This document shows positions 55,111 to 64,000 of a stretch of 64,000 nucleotides of DNA, piece by piece; positions within the stretch are counted from its first letter, which is position 1; each line of letters starts with the position of its first letter. The notes under the pieces are model-generated. The model was not told the DNA's origin. It worked only from the letters and a program-made list of their open reading frames with translations, and did not search any database. Where the stretch lies: NCBI RefSeq assembly GCF_003852425.1, contig NZ_QAJN01000010.1:424932-488931 (forward strand). The letters are read 5' to 3'. A program made the translations under genes and the position numbers. Source of the DNA: Paucibacter sp. KBW04 (lineage in GTDB: Bacteria; Pseudomonadota; Gammaproteobacteria; Burkholderiales; Burkholderiaceae_C).

Positions 55111-56171
55111 TTTTTTGAAGCTTTGAAAGAAGGGCCCGGGCTCGGGCTGAGGTTGGGCGCGCAGGTGCTTTCGCGCAGCACCAGGCTGGGCGTCATCAAG
55201 ACCTCGCGCAGCTCGGCCTCGGCTTGATCGATGCGCTCGATCAGCATCTGCCCGGCCTGCTGGCCCAAGGCCTTGATGGAGCAGCCCACGGTGGTGAGGG
55301 CGGGAAACACATAACGCCCCAGCTCGATGTCATCGAAGCCGATCACCGATAGCTGCTGCGGCACGGCCAGGCCGAACTCGGCGGCGGCGCGCAGCGCACC
55401 TATGGCCATCAAATCATTGCTGGCGAAGATGGCGGTGACTTTCGGGGCGGCGGCGGGCAAGTCGCGCTGGGCTTGCAAGAGCCGGCAGGCCGCCGCGTAG
55501 CCGCCCTGGCTGCTGAAGTCGCTGGAAATCACCAGGCGCTCGTCCGCGTCCAGCCCACGCGCTTGCAGGGCATTGCGCCAGCCTTGCAGACGTTCGCGCG
55601 AAACCTCGAACTCCGCTGGGCCGCTGATGCAGGCGATGCGCTGATGCCCCAAGTCCAGCAGATGGCTGACGGCGTTTTGCGCGCCCTGGCAGTTGTCGAC
55701 ACTGACGCGGTCGGCCCTGGCGCCGGGCACCAGGCGGTCCACGGTCACAGCGGGCACGCGGGCCATCTTGAAAATGCGGGCCAGGGCTTCGTCGTCGCCG
55801 GCCGAGGACAGCAGGAGCCCATCCACCCGCTTTTCCAGCAAGGTGCGCATGTATTGCTGCTGGCGCTTGGGGTCGTTGTCCGAGTTGCACAAGAACACCG
55901 AATAGCCGGCCAGGCGGCAGCTTTCTTCCACGCCGCAAACCAGTTCGGCGAAGAAGGGGTTTTGCACATTGGGCACCAGCACGCCCACGATCTTGGTCTC
56001 GCTGGTGCGCAGGGAGCGGGCCACGGCGCTGGGCAGATAGCCGATCTCCTCCACCGCCTCGAGCACGCGGCGACGCGCCTCGGCGCTGACGGGCCGGGTG
56101 TTGTTCAACACATGCGACACCGTCGTGAAAGAGACGCCCGCACGGGACGCCACATCTTTGATCGTGCTCAC
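55107..56171 (-). CDS. LacI-family regulator, RbsR-like
   Basis: 354 residues. The N-terminal helix-turn-helix TIKDVASRAGVSFTTVSHVLNN (residues 3-24) and hinge helix (LPSAVARSLR) are followed by a periplasmic-binding-like sensor domain. It is cotranscribed with ribokinase, so ribose or a nucleoside product is the probable effector. A 14-bp CG-centred palindrome 193 bp upstream (56364-56377) is its likely operator. Confidence 0.9.
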   Translation of the reverse strand: MSTIKDVASRAGVSFTTVSHVLNNTRPVSAEARRRVLEAVEEIGYLPSAVARSLRTSETKIVGVLVPNVQNPFFAELVCGVEESCRLAGYSVFLCNSDNDPKRQQQYMRTLLEKRVDGLLLSSAGDDEALARIFKMARVPAVTVDRLVPGARADRVSVDNCQGAQNAVSHLLDLGHQRIACISGPAEFEVSRERLQGWRNALQARGLDADERLVISSDFSSQGGYAAACRLLQAQRDLPAAAPKVTAIFASNDLMAIGALRAAAEFGLAVPQQLSVIGFDDIELGRYVFPALTTVGCSIKALGQQAGQMLIERIDQAEAELREVLMTPSLVLRESTCAPNLSPSPGPSFKASKK

Positions 56172-56363
56172 GAAAAACTCTGGTCTCGGTCTGGTGGCTC
56201 GCGCTGACCCAGGAGTCGGTCGCGGCCTTGTTTTTTTGTCCTTGCCGTTTCGGCCGACTCCCTGCGTCGCGCCACCAGCGCCTGGCAGCGCTGGGTGAAC
56301 GACGCCACGTCGCTAAAACGGGGCCGGCAAACATGGGCTCGATGAGTCGGGATTTCCGGCGTG

Positions 56364-56377
56364 AGCAAACGTTTGCT
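56364..56377. promoter_or_regulatory. LacI-family operator palindrome
   Basis: AGCAAACGTTTGCT, perfectly palindromic with the central CG characteristic of PurR/RbsR-type operators. It is in the 426-bp gap (56172-56597) upstream of the LacI-type gene, which otherwise contains only the gltA terminator hairpin. Autoregulation of the ribose/nucleoside operon is inferred. Confidence 0.65.
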
Positions 56378-56507
56378 TGTCGGTGCGCAGCATAGCCCAA
56401 AAGCCCGGCCTTCTCGCGTTGGCCAGGTTCGCCAACTTCACAAAATTTTCAGTAACGGCGGGCGGCGGTCCTGCTTGGATTGCGTACGGGCTATCGCACC
56501 AATGAAA

Positions 56508-56554
56508 CAGCCCCCAAGAATCCGACCTCGTCGAGGTCCAATTCTAGGGGGCTG
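56508..56554 (-). terminator. Long hairpin downstream of gltA
   Basis: Outer arms CAGCCCCC.AGAAT / ATTCT.GGGGGCTG enclose an inner perfect GACCTC-GTC-GAGGTC hairpin. On the minus strand it begins 44 bp after the gltA stop and is followed by TTTCATT. Probable gltA (sdh operon) terminator. Confidence 0.6.
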
Positions 56555-56597
56555 GGCAAACTCAGCCGAACTCCCCTGGCGGGGAGTTCTTGCCAGA

Positions 56598-57908
56598 TCA
56601 ACGTTCGCCGATGGGCTTGACGTTGCGGGCGGTGGAGCCTACGAAGAGCTGACGCGGACGGCCGATCTTGTACTCCGGGTCGCCGATCATTTCGTTCAGC
56701 TGGGCAATCCAGCCCACGGTGCGAGCCAGCGAGAAGATGGCGGTGAACAGGGGCACGGGGATGCCGATGGCGCGCTGCACGATGCCCGAGTAGAAGTCCA
56801 CATTTGGGTAGAGCTTGCGGGCGACGAAGTACTCGTCTTCCAGCGCAATCTTTTCCAGCTCCATGGCCAGCTTGAACATGGGGTCGTTGTGCAGACCCAG
56901 TTCGTCCAGCACCTCGTGGCAGGTTTCGCGCATCAGCTTGGCACGCGGGTCGTAGTTCTTGTAGACCCGATGACCGAAGCCCATCAGCTTGACGCCGGAG
57001 TTCTTGTCCTTGACCTGCTTGATGAACTCGCCAATCTTGGCCACACCACCGTTGCGCTGGATGTCTTCCAGCATATTCAGTGCGGCTTCGTTGGCGCCAC
57101 CGTGCGCCGGGCCCCACAGGCAAGCCACGCCGGCGGCGATGGCTGCGAAGGGGTTGGTGCCCGAGGAGCCGCACAGACGCACGGTCGAGGTCGAGGCGTT
57201 TTGCTCGTGGTCGGCGTGCAGAATGAAGATGCGGTCCATCGCGCGCACCAGCACGTCGTTGGGCTTGTAGTCTTCGCAAGGCGTGGCAAACATCATGCGC
57301 ATGAAGTTGCCGGCGTAGCTCAGATCGTTCTTGGGATAGATATAGGGCTGACCGACGGTGTACTTATAAGCCATGGCCACCAGGGTGGGCATCTTGGCGA
57401 TCAAGCGGATCGCCGCGATTTCGCGGTGCTCAGGGTTATTGATGTCGGTGCTGTCGTGATAGAAGGCCGACATCGCGCCGACCAAACCAGTCATCACAGC
57501 CATCGGGTGCGCATCACGGCGGAAGCCACGCAGGAAGAACTGCATCTGCTCGTTGACCATGGTGTGATTGGTCACACGGGCCACGAACTCTTCCTTCTGT
57601 GCGGGGTTGGGCAATTCTCCGTACAGCAGCAGATAGCAGGTTTCCAGATAGTCGCAGCTGGTGGCCAGCTGTTCGATCGGGTAGCCGCGATACAGCAGCT
57701 CGCCCTTGTCACCGTCGATATAGGTGATGGTGGAGTTGCAGGAGGCGGTCGACAGGAAGCCCGGGTCGTAGGTGAACTTGCCGGTCTGAGCGTAGAGCTT
57801 GCGGATGTCGATCACATCCGGGCCAATGGTGCCCTTGTAAAGGGGCAGGTCCATATTCGGACTGCCGTCGGAGAACGACAGGGTGGCTTTGACGTCTGAC
57901 GGAATCAT
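56598..57908 (-). CDS. gltA: Citrate synthase (type II)
   Basis: 436 residues, usual for the hexameric NADH-sensitive Gram-negative type. It contains the catalytic His in [10 protein letters not shown], His in [14 protein letters not shown] and Asp in the C-terminal region ([20 protein letters not shown] segment). It condenses acetyl-CoA and oxaloacetate. It is placed at the end of the sdh cluster, 29 bp after sdhE. Confidence 0.97.
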   Translation of the reverse strand: MIPSDVKATLSFSDGSPNMDLPLYKGTIGPDVIDIRKLYAQTGKFTYDPGFLSTASCNSTITYIDGDKGELLYRGYPIEQLATSCDYLETCYLLLYGELPNPAQKEEFVARVTNHTMVNEQMQFFLRGFRRDAHPMAVMTGLVGAMSAFYHDSTDINNPEHREIAAIRLIAKMPTLVAMAYKYTVGQPYIYPKNDLSYAGNFMRMMFATPCEDYKPNDVLVRAMDRIFILHADHEQNASTSTVRLCGSSGTNPFAAIAAGVACLWGPAHGGANEAALNMLEDIQRNGGVAKIGEFIKQVKDKNSGVKLMGFGHRVYKNYDPRAKLMRETCHEVLDELGLHNDPMFKLAMELEKIALEDEYFVARKLYPNVDFYSGIVQRAIGIPVPLFTAIFSLARTVGWIAQLNEMIGDPEYKIGRPRQLFVGSTARNVKPIGER

Positions 57909-57937
57909 GGGCTTTTCCTTTGCTTCTTGGGTATTTC

Positions 57938-58231
57938 TTAAACGGCGGTCGCGTTGGTTCTCAGCAGAGCGAGGACCTCGAGGACATCGGCACGCTGCAA
58001 CTCGCCTTCGGGCTCTTTGCGGCGCAGCAGCAAGTCCAACAAATCGTTATCGGACAGATCCATCAACTCCCGCAGGCCTTGGGCCTGGTTTTCGGTCAGG
58101 CTGGCGGCGTGCTTGTCAAAAAAACGCTCGATGAAGAGATCGTTTTCCAGCAAGCCGCGCCGGCAGCGCCAACGCAGCTTGGACAGAGCCCGCTCATCAA
58201 TCAAGTTATTTCCGGACATGGAATCGGTCAT
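57938..58231 (-). CDS. sdhE: Succinate dehydrogenase assembly factor SdhE
   Basis: 97 residues from Met at 58231; a Met four codons on is also possible. The signature [15 protein letters not shown] (RGxxE motif) identifies SdhE/Sdh5, which promotes covalent FAD attachment to SdhA. Its position between sdhB and gltA is standard in Burkholderiales. Confidence 0.92.
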   Translation of the reverse strand: MTDSMSGNNLIDERALSKLRWRCRRGLLENDLFIERFFDKHAASLTENQAQGLRELMDLSDNDLLDLLLRRKEPEGELQRADVLEVLALLRTNATAV

Positions 58232-58257
58232 ATTGAGAATCACGCGGCGAGTCCGGG

Positions 58258-58962
58258 TCAGATGGCGCGACGCACCATCATTTCCTTGATCTTGCCAATC
58301 GCCTTGGTCGGGTTCAAGCCCTTGGGGCAGACATCGACACAGTTCATGATGGTGTGGCAGCGGAACAGGCGGTAAGGATCTTCCAGGTTATCCAAACGGG
58401 CTGCGGTCGCATCGTCACGGCTGTCGGCGATGAAACGGTAGGCCTGCAGCAAACCAGCGGGGCCCACGAACTTGTCGGGGTTCCACCAGAAGCTGGGGCA
58501 GCTGGTCGAGCAGCTGGCGCACAAAATGCACTCGTACAAGCCGTTCAGCTCGTCGCGCTCTTCGGGCGACTGCAGACGCTCCTTGTCGGGCAGCGGCGTC
58601 TCGTTGATCAGATAAGGCTTGATCGAGTTGTACTGCTTGAAGAACTGGGTCATGTCCACGATCAGATCGCGGATGACGGGCAGGCCAGGCAGGGGCTTCA
58701 AGACGATCACGCCGGGCAGCGTGCGCATATTGGTCAGGCAGGCCAGGCCGTTCTTGCCATTGATATTCATGGCGTCCGAGCCGCAAACGCCTTCACGGCA
58801 GGAGCGGCGGAAGCTCAGGGTGGGGTCCACCGCCTTGAGCTTGCCCAGGGCGTCCAGCAGCATGCGCTCGGAGCCGTCCAGCTCGACCTCCAGGGTCTGC
58901 ATATAGGGCTTGGCATCCTTGTCCGGGTCGTAGCGGTAGATCTGAAAGGTGCGCTTGGTCAT
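58258..58962 (-). CDS. sdhB: Succinate dehydrogenase iron-sulfur subunit
   Basis: 234 residues. Cysteines for 2Fe-2S ([21 protein letters not shown] near 55-75), 4Fe-4S ([11 protein letters not shown]) and 3Fe-4S ([17 protein letters not shown]) clusters are all present. Electron transfer from SdhA to ubiquinone in complex II. Confidence 0.97.
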   Translation of the reverse strand: MTKRTFQIYRYDPDKDAKPYMQTLEVELDGSERMLLDALGKLKAVDPTLSFRRSCREGVCGSDAMNINGKNGLACLTNMRTLPGVIVLKPLPGLPVIRDLIVDMTQFFKQYNSIKPYLINETPLPDKERLQSPEERDELNGLYECILCASCSTSCPSFWWNPDKFVGPAGLLQAYRFIADSRDDATAARLDNLEDPYRLFRCHTIMNCVDVCPKGLNPTKAIGKIKEMMVRRAI

Positions 58963-58998
58963 GTCGTTATCCTTAATTCTTGGCTGATCAAACGCTGC

Positions 58999-60798
58999 TT
59001 AGAACGTTCTGACTTTCGGCGGAATGGAGTCCACCGTCAGCGGCTTGAGCTTGACCGGCTTGTAGTCCAGGCGATTGCCTTCCGAGTACCACAGGGTGTG
59101 CTTCATCCACTCGGCGTCATTGCGGCCATTTGGATGCTCGGGCGTGTCCGCGTAGTCGTCCACGGTGTGAGCACCACGGCTTTCACGGCGAGCCGCAGCC
59201 GAGACGATGGTGGCTTGCGCCACTTCGATCAGATTCTCGACCTCCAGGGCCTCGATACGCGCGGTATTGAAGACCTTGGACTTGTCCTTGAGCGTGATGT
59301 TCTTGACGCGCTTGGCAATTTCCGCGACCTTGACCACGCCCTCGTCGAGCATGGCTTGGGTGCGGAACACGCCGGCGTGGCGCTGCATGGCCAGACGCAG
59401 GTCGTTGGCCACATCCTGGGCGTATTCGCCAGAGTTGCTATTGTCCAGACGGGCCACACGGGCCAGGGACTCGGCACCCGCATCGGCCGGCAGCGGCTTG
59501 TGCTGGGTGGTCTTGAGACCGGACTCGACGATGTGATTGCCGGCCGCGCGGCCGAACACCAGCAGGTCCAGCAGCGAGTTGGTACCCAGGCGGTTGGCGC
59601 CGTGCACGCTGACGCAAGCGCATTCGCCCACCGCGTAGAGGCCGTTCACCACGGTGTTGGGTTCGCCGTCCTTGGGCACGACGACCTGACCATAGATATT
59701 GGTCGGGATGCCACCCATCTGGTAATGGATGGTGGGGACCACGGGGATGGGCTCCTTGGTGATGTCGACGTTGGCGAAGTTATGGCCAATTTCGAACACC
59801 GAGGGCAGACGCTTCATGATGGTGTCGGCGCCCAAGTGGGTCATGTCCAGCTCGATATAGTCCTTGTTGGGACCGCAGCCGCGACCTTCCTTGATCTCCT
59901 GGTCCATGCAACGCGAGACGAAGTCACGCGGAGCCAGATCCTTCAGCGTGGGCGCATAGCGCTCCATGAATCGCTCACCATTGCAATTGCGCAGAATCGC
60001 ACCTTCGCCACGGCAGCCTTCGGTCAGCAAAACGCCCGCGCCGGCCACGCCGGTGGGGTGGAATTGCCAGAACTCCATGTCCTCCAAGGGGATGCCGGCA
60101 CGAGCCGCCATGCCCAGACCGTCGCCGGTGTTGATGAAGGCATTGGTGGAGGCACCGAAGATGCGGCCGGCACCGCCGGTGGCCAGCAACACGGTCTTGG
60201 CTTCCATGATGTGGACTTCGCCGGTTTCCATTTCCAGCGCGGTCACGCCGACCACATCGCCCGCTTCGTTGCGGATCAGGTCCAGCGCCATCCACTCGAC
60301 GAAGAACTGAGTCTTGGCCTTGACGTTTTGCTGGTACAGGGTGTGCAGCATGGCGTGGCCGGTACGGTCGGCCGCGGCGCAGGCGCGCTGCACCGGCTTC
60401 TCACCGTAATTGGCCGTGTGGCCGCCGAAGGGGCGCTGATAAATCGTGCCATCGGCATTGCGGTCAAAAGGCATGCCGAAGTGCTCAAGCTCGTACACGA
60501 CCTTGGGCGCTTCACGGCACATGAACTCGATGGCGTCTTGGTCGCCCAACCAGTCCGAACCCTTGACGGTGTCGAAGAAGTGATAGTGCCAGTTGTCCTC
60601 GGACATATTGCCCAGCGAGGCGCTCACGCCGCCCTGTGCCGCCACCGTGTGCGAGCGGGTCGGGAAGACCTTGGACAGCACAGCCACATTCAGGCCGGCC
60701 AGCGACAGCTGCAAAGAAGCGCGCATGCCAGAGCCACCGGCTCCAACGATGACCACATCGAACTTGCGCTTAGGAATCGAATTTGTAGCCGCCGTCAT
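58999..60798 (-). CDS. sdhA: Succinate dehydrogenase flavoprotein subunit
   Basis: 599 residues from Met at 60798, overlapping the sdhD stop; the longer frame to 60981 lies within sdhD. VVIVGAGGSGMRASL binds FAD, SHTVAAQGG holds the FAD-linked His, and QFHPTGV and the Arg/His of the C-terminal half form the active site. It oxidises succinate to fumarate. Confidence 0.97.
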   Translation of the reverse strand: MTAATNSIPKRKFDVVIVGAGGSGMRASLQLSLAGLNVAVLSKVFPTRSHTVAAQGGVSASLGNMSEDNWHYHFFDTVKGSDWLGDQDAIEFMCREAPKVVYELEHFGMPFDRNADGTIYQRPFGGHTANYGEKPVQRACAAADRTGHAMLHTLYQQNVKAKTQFFVEWMALDLIRNEAGDVVGVTALEMETGEVHIMEAKTVLLATGGAGRIFGASTNAFINTGDGLGMAARAGIPLEDMEFWQFHPTGVAGAGVLLTEGCRGEGAILRNCNGERFMERYAPTLKDLAPRDFVSRCMDQEIKEGRGCGPNKDYIELDMTHLGADTIMKRLPSVFEIGHNFANVDITKEPIPVVPTIHYQMGGIPTNIYGQVVVPKDGEPNTVVNGLYAVGECACVSVHGANRLGTNSLLDLLVFGRAAGNHIVESGLKTTQHKPLPADAGAESLARVARLDNSNSGEYAQDVANDLRLAMQRHAGVFRTQAMLDEGVVKVAEIAKRVKNITLKDKSKVFNTARIEALEVENLIEVAQATIVSAAARRESRGAHTVDDYADTPEHPNGRNDAEWMKHTLWYSEGNRLDYKPVKLKPLTVDSIPPKVRTF

Positions 60799-61157
60799 CA
60801 CATTCTCCACAACACTTGGACGGCCCAACCGGCGCAGCCCAACAACCAAACCAAGCTGAACACCTGCAGAGCCAGACGCAGGCCCACAGGCTTCACATAA
60901 TCCATCCAGATGTCGCGCACACCAACCCAGGCGTGATACGCCAGAGAGATGATCAGGACAAAGGTCAGAAACTTCATCCACTGCTGCGCAAAGATGCCGG
61001 CCCAGCGGTCATAGCCCAAAGGGCCGGGCAAGAGCACCTGCACCAGCAGGACGACGGTAAACAAGGCCATCAGCACGGCGGTGACCCGCTGCGCCAGCCA
61101 GTCACGCAAACCGTAATGCGCACCGACGACGGTACGCTTGGAACCATAGGTAGTCAT
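60798..61157 (-). CDS. sdhD: Succinate dehydrogenase membrane anchor subunit
   Basis: 119 residues with three membrane helices. RDWLAQRVTAVLMALF near the N-terminus and SLAYHAWVGVRDIWMDYV (quinone/haem-site region with the haem-ligand His) are typical SdhD. It shares one base with sdhA. Confidence 0.93.
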   Translation of the reverse strand: MTTYGSKRTVVGAHYGLRDWLAQRVTAVLMALFTVVLLVQVLLPGPLGYDRWAGIFAQQWMKFLTFVLIISLAYHAWVGVRDIWMDYVKPVGLRLALQVFSLVWLLGCAGWAVQVLWRM

Positions 61158-61178
61158 AGTTCTTCTCTCTCAAAAAGC

Positions 61179-61619
61179 TCAATACAGGCCGAACAGCTTG
61201 GCGCCCAAGAGCACGGTCAGCAACACACTCAAGGCCAAGGTGATGATGGCCGAGCTATGACCCTGCTCCTTGCTGACGCTGTGGGTGGCATCCATCCACA
61301 GGTGGCGCACGCCGGCGATGAAATGGTGCAAATAGCCCCAGATCAGACCCAGCACCACCAGCTTGACAAACCAGGCCGGCACAAAGCCGATGCCAGCCAC
61401 GAAAGCATTGGTGAAGGACTCGTATGAGATCTCCGAAGTCAGGCTCGTGTCGAACATCCAGATGATGAAAGGCAGGAGCAAGAACATCAGCAAGCCGCTC
61501 ACGCGGTGCAGGATGGAGACGATGCCGGCGGGCGGCAGACGGTAGCCCGGCAGGTCGGAAAGGAAATTGACATTGCGAAATTCTCGCCTTGCCGAGGGGT
61601 TCTTGGTGGTGTTTGTCAT
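61179..61619 (-). CDS. sdhC: Succinate dehydrogenase cytochrome b556 subunit
   Basis: 146 residues with three membrane helices. The motif SILHRVSGLLMFLLLP (quinone-site Ser and Arg) and HHFIAGVRHLWMDATHS with haem-ligand His are classic SdhC. First gene of the sdhCDAB-sdhE-gltA operon. Confidence 0.94.
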   Translation of the reverse strand: MTNTTKNPSARREFRNVNFLSDLPGYRLPPAGIVSILHRVSGLLMFLLLPFIIWMFDTSLTSEISYESFTNAFVAGIGFVPAWFVKLVVLGLIWGYLHHFIAGVRHLWMDATHSVSKEQGHSSAIITLALSVLLTVLLGAKLFGLY

Positions 61620-61737
61620 ACCCGACCTTGTGTAATCAACATGAAACTAGTGGAGTTTATTGCAATGCAGCAGATAAGCATCTGAGCCAGTGCGCATTGA
61701 GTAACGGGGAAGCAACGCCAAGCTGCGGATGAAAGCA

Positions 61738-62598
61738 TCAGTTCAGCTCGTTGCGATAGAAGTGTGATTCGGTGTGATAGAGCCCTCGGCGCAGCTCTAC
61801 CGGCTTATCTCCATAGGTGAATGACAGTCTCTCCACGCTCAGCAAGGGCGCGCCCACCGGCACTTGCAAGAGCGCGGCCGCCTCGGCATCCGCCGCCAGC
61901 GCACGAATTTTTTCCTGGGCGCGAATCATGTGCACGCCGAACTCTGCCTCAAACAGGCCGTAGAAGGGGCCGCGGTATTGATTGAGCCGCTCGGTTGTCA
62001 GGCCTTTGAACAAATTGCCCGGCAACCAGATATCGTCCAGCACCACCGGCCGCCCCTGCGCCTTGAGCAGGCGACGCACCTCCACCATCTGATCCCCGGC
62101 CCGCAGCTGCAATTGCTTGGCAATCGCAGCCGGCGCGCGCAGGCGCTTGCAGTCCAGCAACTGACGCTCCAGGCTTTGCGAGCCCTCATCAGGCATCAGG
62201 CGCAGAAAGCGGTACTGAACTTTTTGCTCGGCATGGGTCGCGACAAAAGTGCCCTTGCCCTGCCGGCGCACCAAAAGATTTTCGGCCGCCATCTCGTCGA
62301 CCGCCTTGCGCACCGTGCCCTGGCTAACGCCAAATCTCGCCGCAAGATCCAACTCACTGGGGATGGCCTCGCCCGCCTTCCATTCGCCGCCTTGCAGGCT
62401 GGCGATGATCAAGTCCTTGATCTGACGGTAAAGCGGGCTGAAGGAGGGGCCGCCGACGGCGTGACTCAGGACGCCCGCCGGGCCGGTTGCCGCACCTTGA
62501 TTGACAGGGCCGGCATGGCCGATCGCCCCGCCGGCTCCGCGCACTTCTCGCTCGGTGGCGGCTTTAGTGGCATTGAAACGGGACGGGACTGCAGACAT
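61738..62598 (-). CDS. GntR/HutC-family regulator with UTRA domain
   Basis: 286 residues from Met at 62598 (MSAVPSRFNA); Met at 62622 is possible. A poorly conserved 55-residue N-terminal tail precedes a winged helix (SPLYRQIKDLIIASL ... VSQGTVRKAVDEMAAENLL) and a UTRA effector domain (from about 135). Divergent from mdh and upstream of the sdh operon, so it probably controls TCA-cycle genes. Effector unknown. Confidence 0.88.
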   Translation of the reverse strand: MSAVPSRFNATKAATEREVRGAGGAIGHAGPVNQGAATGPAGVLSHAVGGPSFSPLYRQIKDLIIASLQGGEWKAGEAIPSELDLAARFGVSQGTVRKAVDEMAAENLLVRRQGKGTFVATHAEQKVQYRFLRLMPDEGSQSLERQLLDCKRLRAPAAIAKQLQLRAGDQMVEVRRLLKAQGRPVVLDDIWLPGNLFKGLTTERLNQYRGPFYGLFEAEFGVHMIRAQEKIRALAADAEAAALLQVPVGAPLLSVERLSFTYGDKPVELRRGLYHTESHFYRNELN

Positions 62599-62660
62599 GG
62601 CCGATATTGCAGCACAAGCCAAGCCTCAAGTCCACGAAAAGCAGCTGCAAAACAGCTGAT

Positions 62661-62681
62661 GTCTTCTATAAGACATAAGAC
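62661..62681. promoter_or_regulatory. Candidate GntR-regulator operator in the gntR-mdh gap
   Basis: GTCTT-CTAT-AAGAC inverted repeat, with the half-site repeated directly (ATAAGAC at 62668 and 62675), 63 bp upstream of the gntR start and 220 bp before mdh in a 303-bp divergent gap. GntR-type spacing; assignment is inferred. Confidence 0.5.
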
Positions 62682-62901
62682 AGTAAACAATTTGCAACAT
62701 GCGGTGATAATCCTCAGCGCCAAAACAAGATGATGACCGGGCTATGCTCGGGAAATCCCTTGGACTCACCTACACTTGTCGCGCAAGCGCCAAGCTCGGC
62801 AATCGGCCCAGACCCTCAGCTCAAAGCCGAATGACGAAATCTGCCGCGGTCCTGGCACGAATTCATTCATTGCAAGCTTTCAACACCCTCGGAGCACTTT
62901 C

Positions 62902-63888
62902 ATGAGCAAAAAACCCGTTCGCGTTGCCGTCACCGGCGCTGCCGGCCAAATTGGCTATGCCCTGCTGTTTCGCATCGCCTCTGGCGAAATGCTGGGCAAG
63001 GACCAGCCCGTCATCCTGCAATTGCTGGAAATCCCCGACGAGAAGGCCCAGAACGCGCTGAAGGGCGTGATCATGGAATTGGAAGACTGCGCCTTCCCGC
63101 TGCTGGCCGGCATCGAAGCGCACAGCGATCCCATGACCGCCTTCAAGGACACCGACTACGCCCTGCTGGTCGGCTCGCGCCCCCGCGGCCCCGGCATGGA
63201 GCGCTCGGAACTGCTGGCCATCAACGGCGCCATCTTCACCGCCCAGGGCAAGGCCCTGAACGCAGTGGCTTCGCGCAACGTCAAGGTGCTGGTCGTCGGC
63301 AACCCTGCCAACACCAATGCTTACATCGCGATGAAGTCGGCTCCCGATCTGCCGGCCAAGAACTTCACCGCCATGCTGCGCCTGGACCACAACCGCGCCG
63401 CTTCGCAAATCGCTGCCAAGACCGGCAAGGCCGTGGCCGAGATCGAAAAACTGGCCGTTTGGGGCAACCACTCGCCCACCATGTACGCTGACTACCGCTT
63501 CGCCACCATCGGCGGCGCCTCGGTCAAGGCCATGATCAACGACGAGACCTGGAACCGCGAAACCTTCCTGCCCACCGTGGGCAAGCGCGGCGCCGCCATC
63601 ATCGCCGCACGCGGCCTGTCGTCGGCCGCCTCGGCCGCCAACGCCGCCATCGACCATATGCGCGACTGGGCCCTGGGCACCAATGGCAAGTGGGTCACCA
63701 TGGGCATCCCCTCAAATGGCGAGTACGGCATCCCCAAGGAAGTCATGTTCGGCTACCCCGTCACCTGCGAAAACGGCGAGTACAAGATCGTCGAAGGCCT
63801 GGAAATCGATGCCTTCTCGCAAGAGTGCATCAAGAAGACCCTGGACGAGCTGCTGGGCGAGCAGGACGGTGTCAAGCACCTGATCTGA
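62902..63888 (+). CDS. mdh: Malate dehydrogenase
   Basis: 328 residues from ATG 62902, with GGAG upstream; the longer frame to 62776 is noncoding leader. [19 protein letters not shown] binds [13 protein letters not shown] holds substrate arginines, LDHNRA and the catalytic His in [12 protein letters not shown] are present. It oxidises malate to oxaloacetate, feeding gltA. Confidence 0.97.
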   Translation: MSKKPVRVAVTGAAGQIGYALLFRIASGEMLGKDQPVILQLLEIPDEKAQNALKGVIMELEDCAFPLLAGIEAHSDPMTAFKDTDYALLVGSRPRGPGMERSELLAINGAIFTAQGKALNAVASRNVKVLVVGNPANTNAYIAMKSAPDLPAKNFTAMLRLDHNRAASQIAAKTGKAVAEIEKLAVWGNHSPTMYADYRFATIGGASVKAMINDETWNRETFLPTVGKRGAAIIAARGLSSAASAANAAIDHMRDWALGTNGKWVTMGIPSNGEYGIPKEVMFGYPVTCENGEYKIVEGLEIDAFSQECIKKTLDELLGEQDGVKHLI

Positions 63889-63943
63889 TGAGTGCTTTGT
63901 GCGCTTGAATCTCCCGATTCAAACGTGCCGAAGCAAGACCGAA

Positions 63944-63981
63944 AAAAAGCCGCCGCGATCCTCGGATCGCGGCGGCTTTTT
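63944..63981 (+). terminator. Strong intrinsic terminator of mdh
   Basis: Seventeen-bp perfect stem (AAAAAGCCGCCGCGATC and its complement) with CTCG loop and terminal TTTTT, 55 bp after the mdh stop. Symmetric A and T flanks make it bidirectional. Confidence 0.95.
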
Positions 63982-63982
63982 G

Positions 63983-64000
63983 CTAGGAGTCTGCGCGGCA
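63983..64000. repeat. Possible left edge of a third palindromic element
   Basis: CTAGGAGTCTG is identical to the first 11 bases of element B's terminal arm (41044-41054), then diverges. It is cut by the window end, so identity as an element is unproven. Confidence 0.3.

Noticed and set aside
58354..60900. Plus-strand 848-codon open frame
   Set aside because: Antisense shadow of sdhB/sdhA.

Overview
High-GC chromosomal DNA of a betaproteobacterium, most likely a Burkholderiales member of the Roseateles/Paucibacter/Rubrivivax type. This is inferred from the mdh / gntR / sdhCDAB / sdhE / gltA block, from protein style and from TTG or ATGA gene overlaps; no rRNA or tRNA is present to fix the taxon.

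Region 1 (1-14.4 kb) holds two giant genes in tandem. Their products are arrays of an 8-residue repeat (A-L-[ST]-[ST]-x-Q-[VIL]-x) followed by a C-terminal EF-hand-like calcium-binding domain typical of type I secretion substrates. The first is cut by the window start and has a second-order repeat of 17 octads (408 bp) or 24 octads (576 bp). The second has about 155 more diverged octads.

Region 2 (14.6-28.1 kb) is a plus-strand surface-polysaccharide cluster: two glycosyltransferase-like genes; the complete CDP-4-keto-3,6-dideoxyglucose pathway (ddhD, ddhA, ddhB, ddhC); then a UxaA-family dehydratase, a thiamine-diphosphate enzyme, a mannitol-1-phosphate-dehydrogenase-like protein, an inositol-monophosphatase-like protein, a divergent nucleotidyltransferase and an NAD-dependent epimerase. 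The last six look like a pathway for an unusual sugar or polyol donor.

Region 3 (28.1-35.2 kb, minus strand) is a type I secretion operon whose first gene is a TPR plus GT41 (SPINDLY/OGT-like) glycosyltransferase, followed by the ABC exporter, the HlyD-type adaptor and the TolC-type outer-membrane protein. I infer that regions 1-3 form one system: Ser/Thr-rich giant surface proteins, an exporter, a candidate cytoplasmic O-glycosyltransferase, and surface glycan synthesis. The arrangement recalls S-layer/LPS loci.

Region 4 (35.4-56.2 kb) is mixed housekeeping and accessory DNA: two small paralogous proteins, a 2-hydroxyacid dehydrogenase, a split chromate transporter, upp, rlmB, an acyltransferase-like membrane protein flanked by two long palindromic repeat elements, a DegQ-type protease, a CHASE/PAS histidine kinase, purL, a small accessory patch (49.5-51 kb), a methyltransferase, an amidohydrolase, and an rbsR-like / ribokinase / nucleoside hydrolase operon with a palindromic operator.

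Region 5 (56.5-64 kb) is the TCA-cycle block: gltA, sdhE, sdhB, sdhA, sdhD, sdhC and a GntR regulator on the minus strand, with mdh divergent. A strong mdh terminator and possibly the edge of a third palindromic element close the window.
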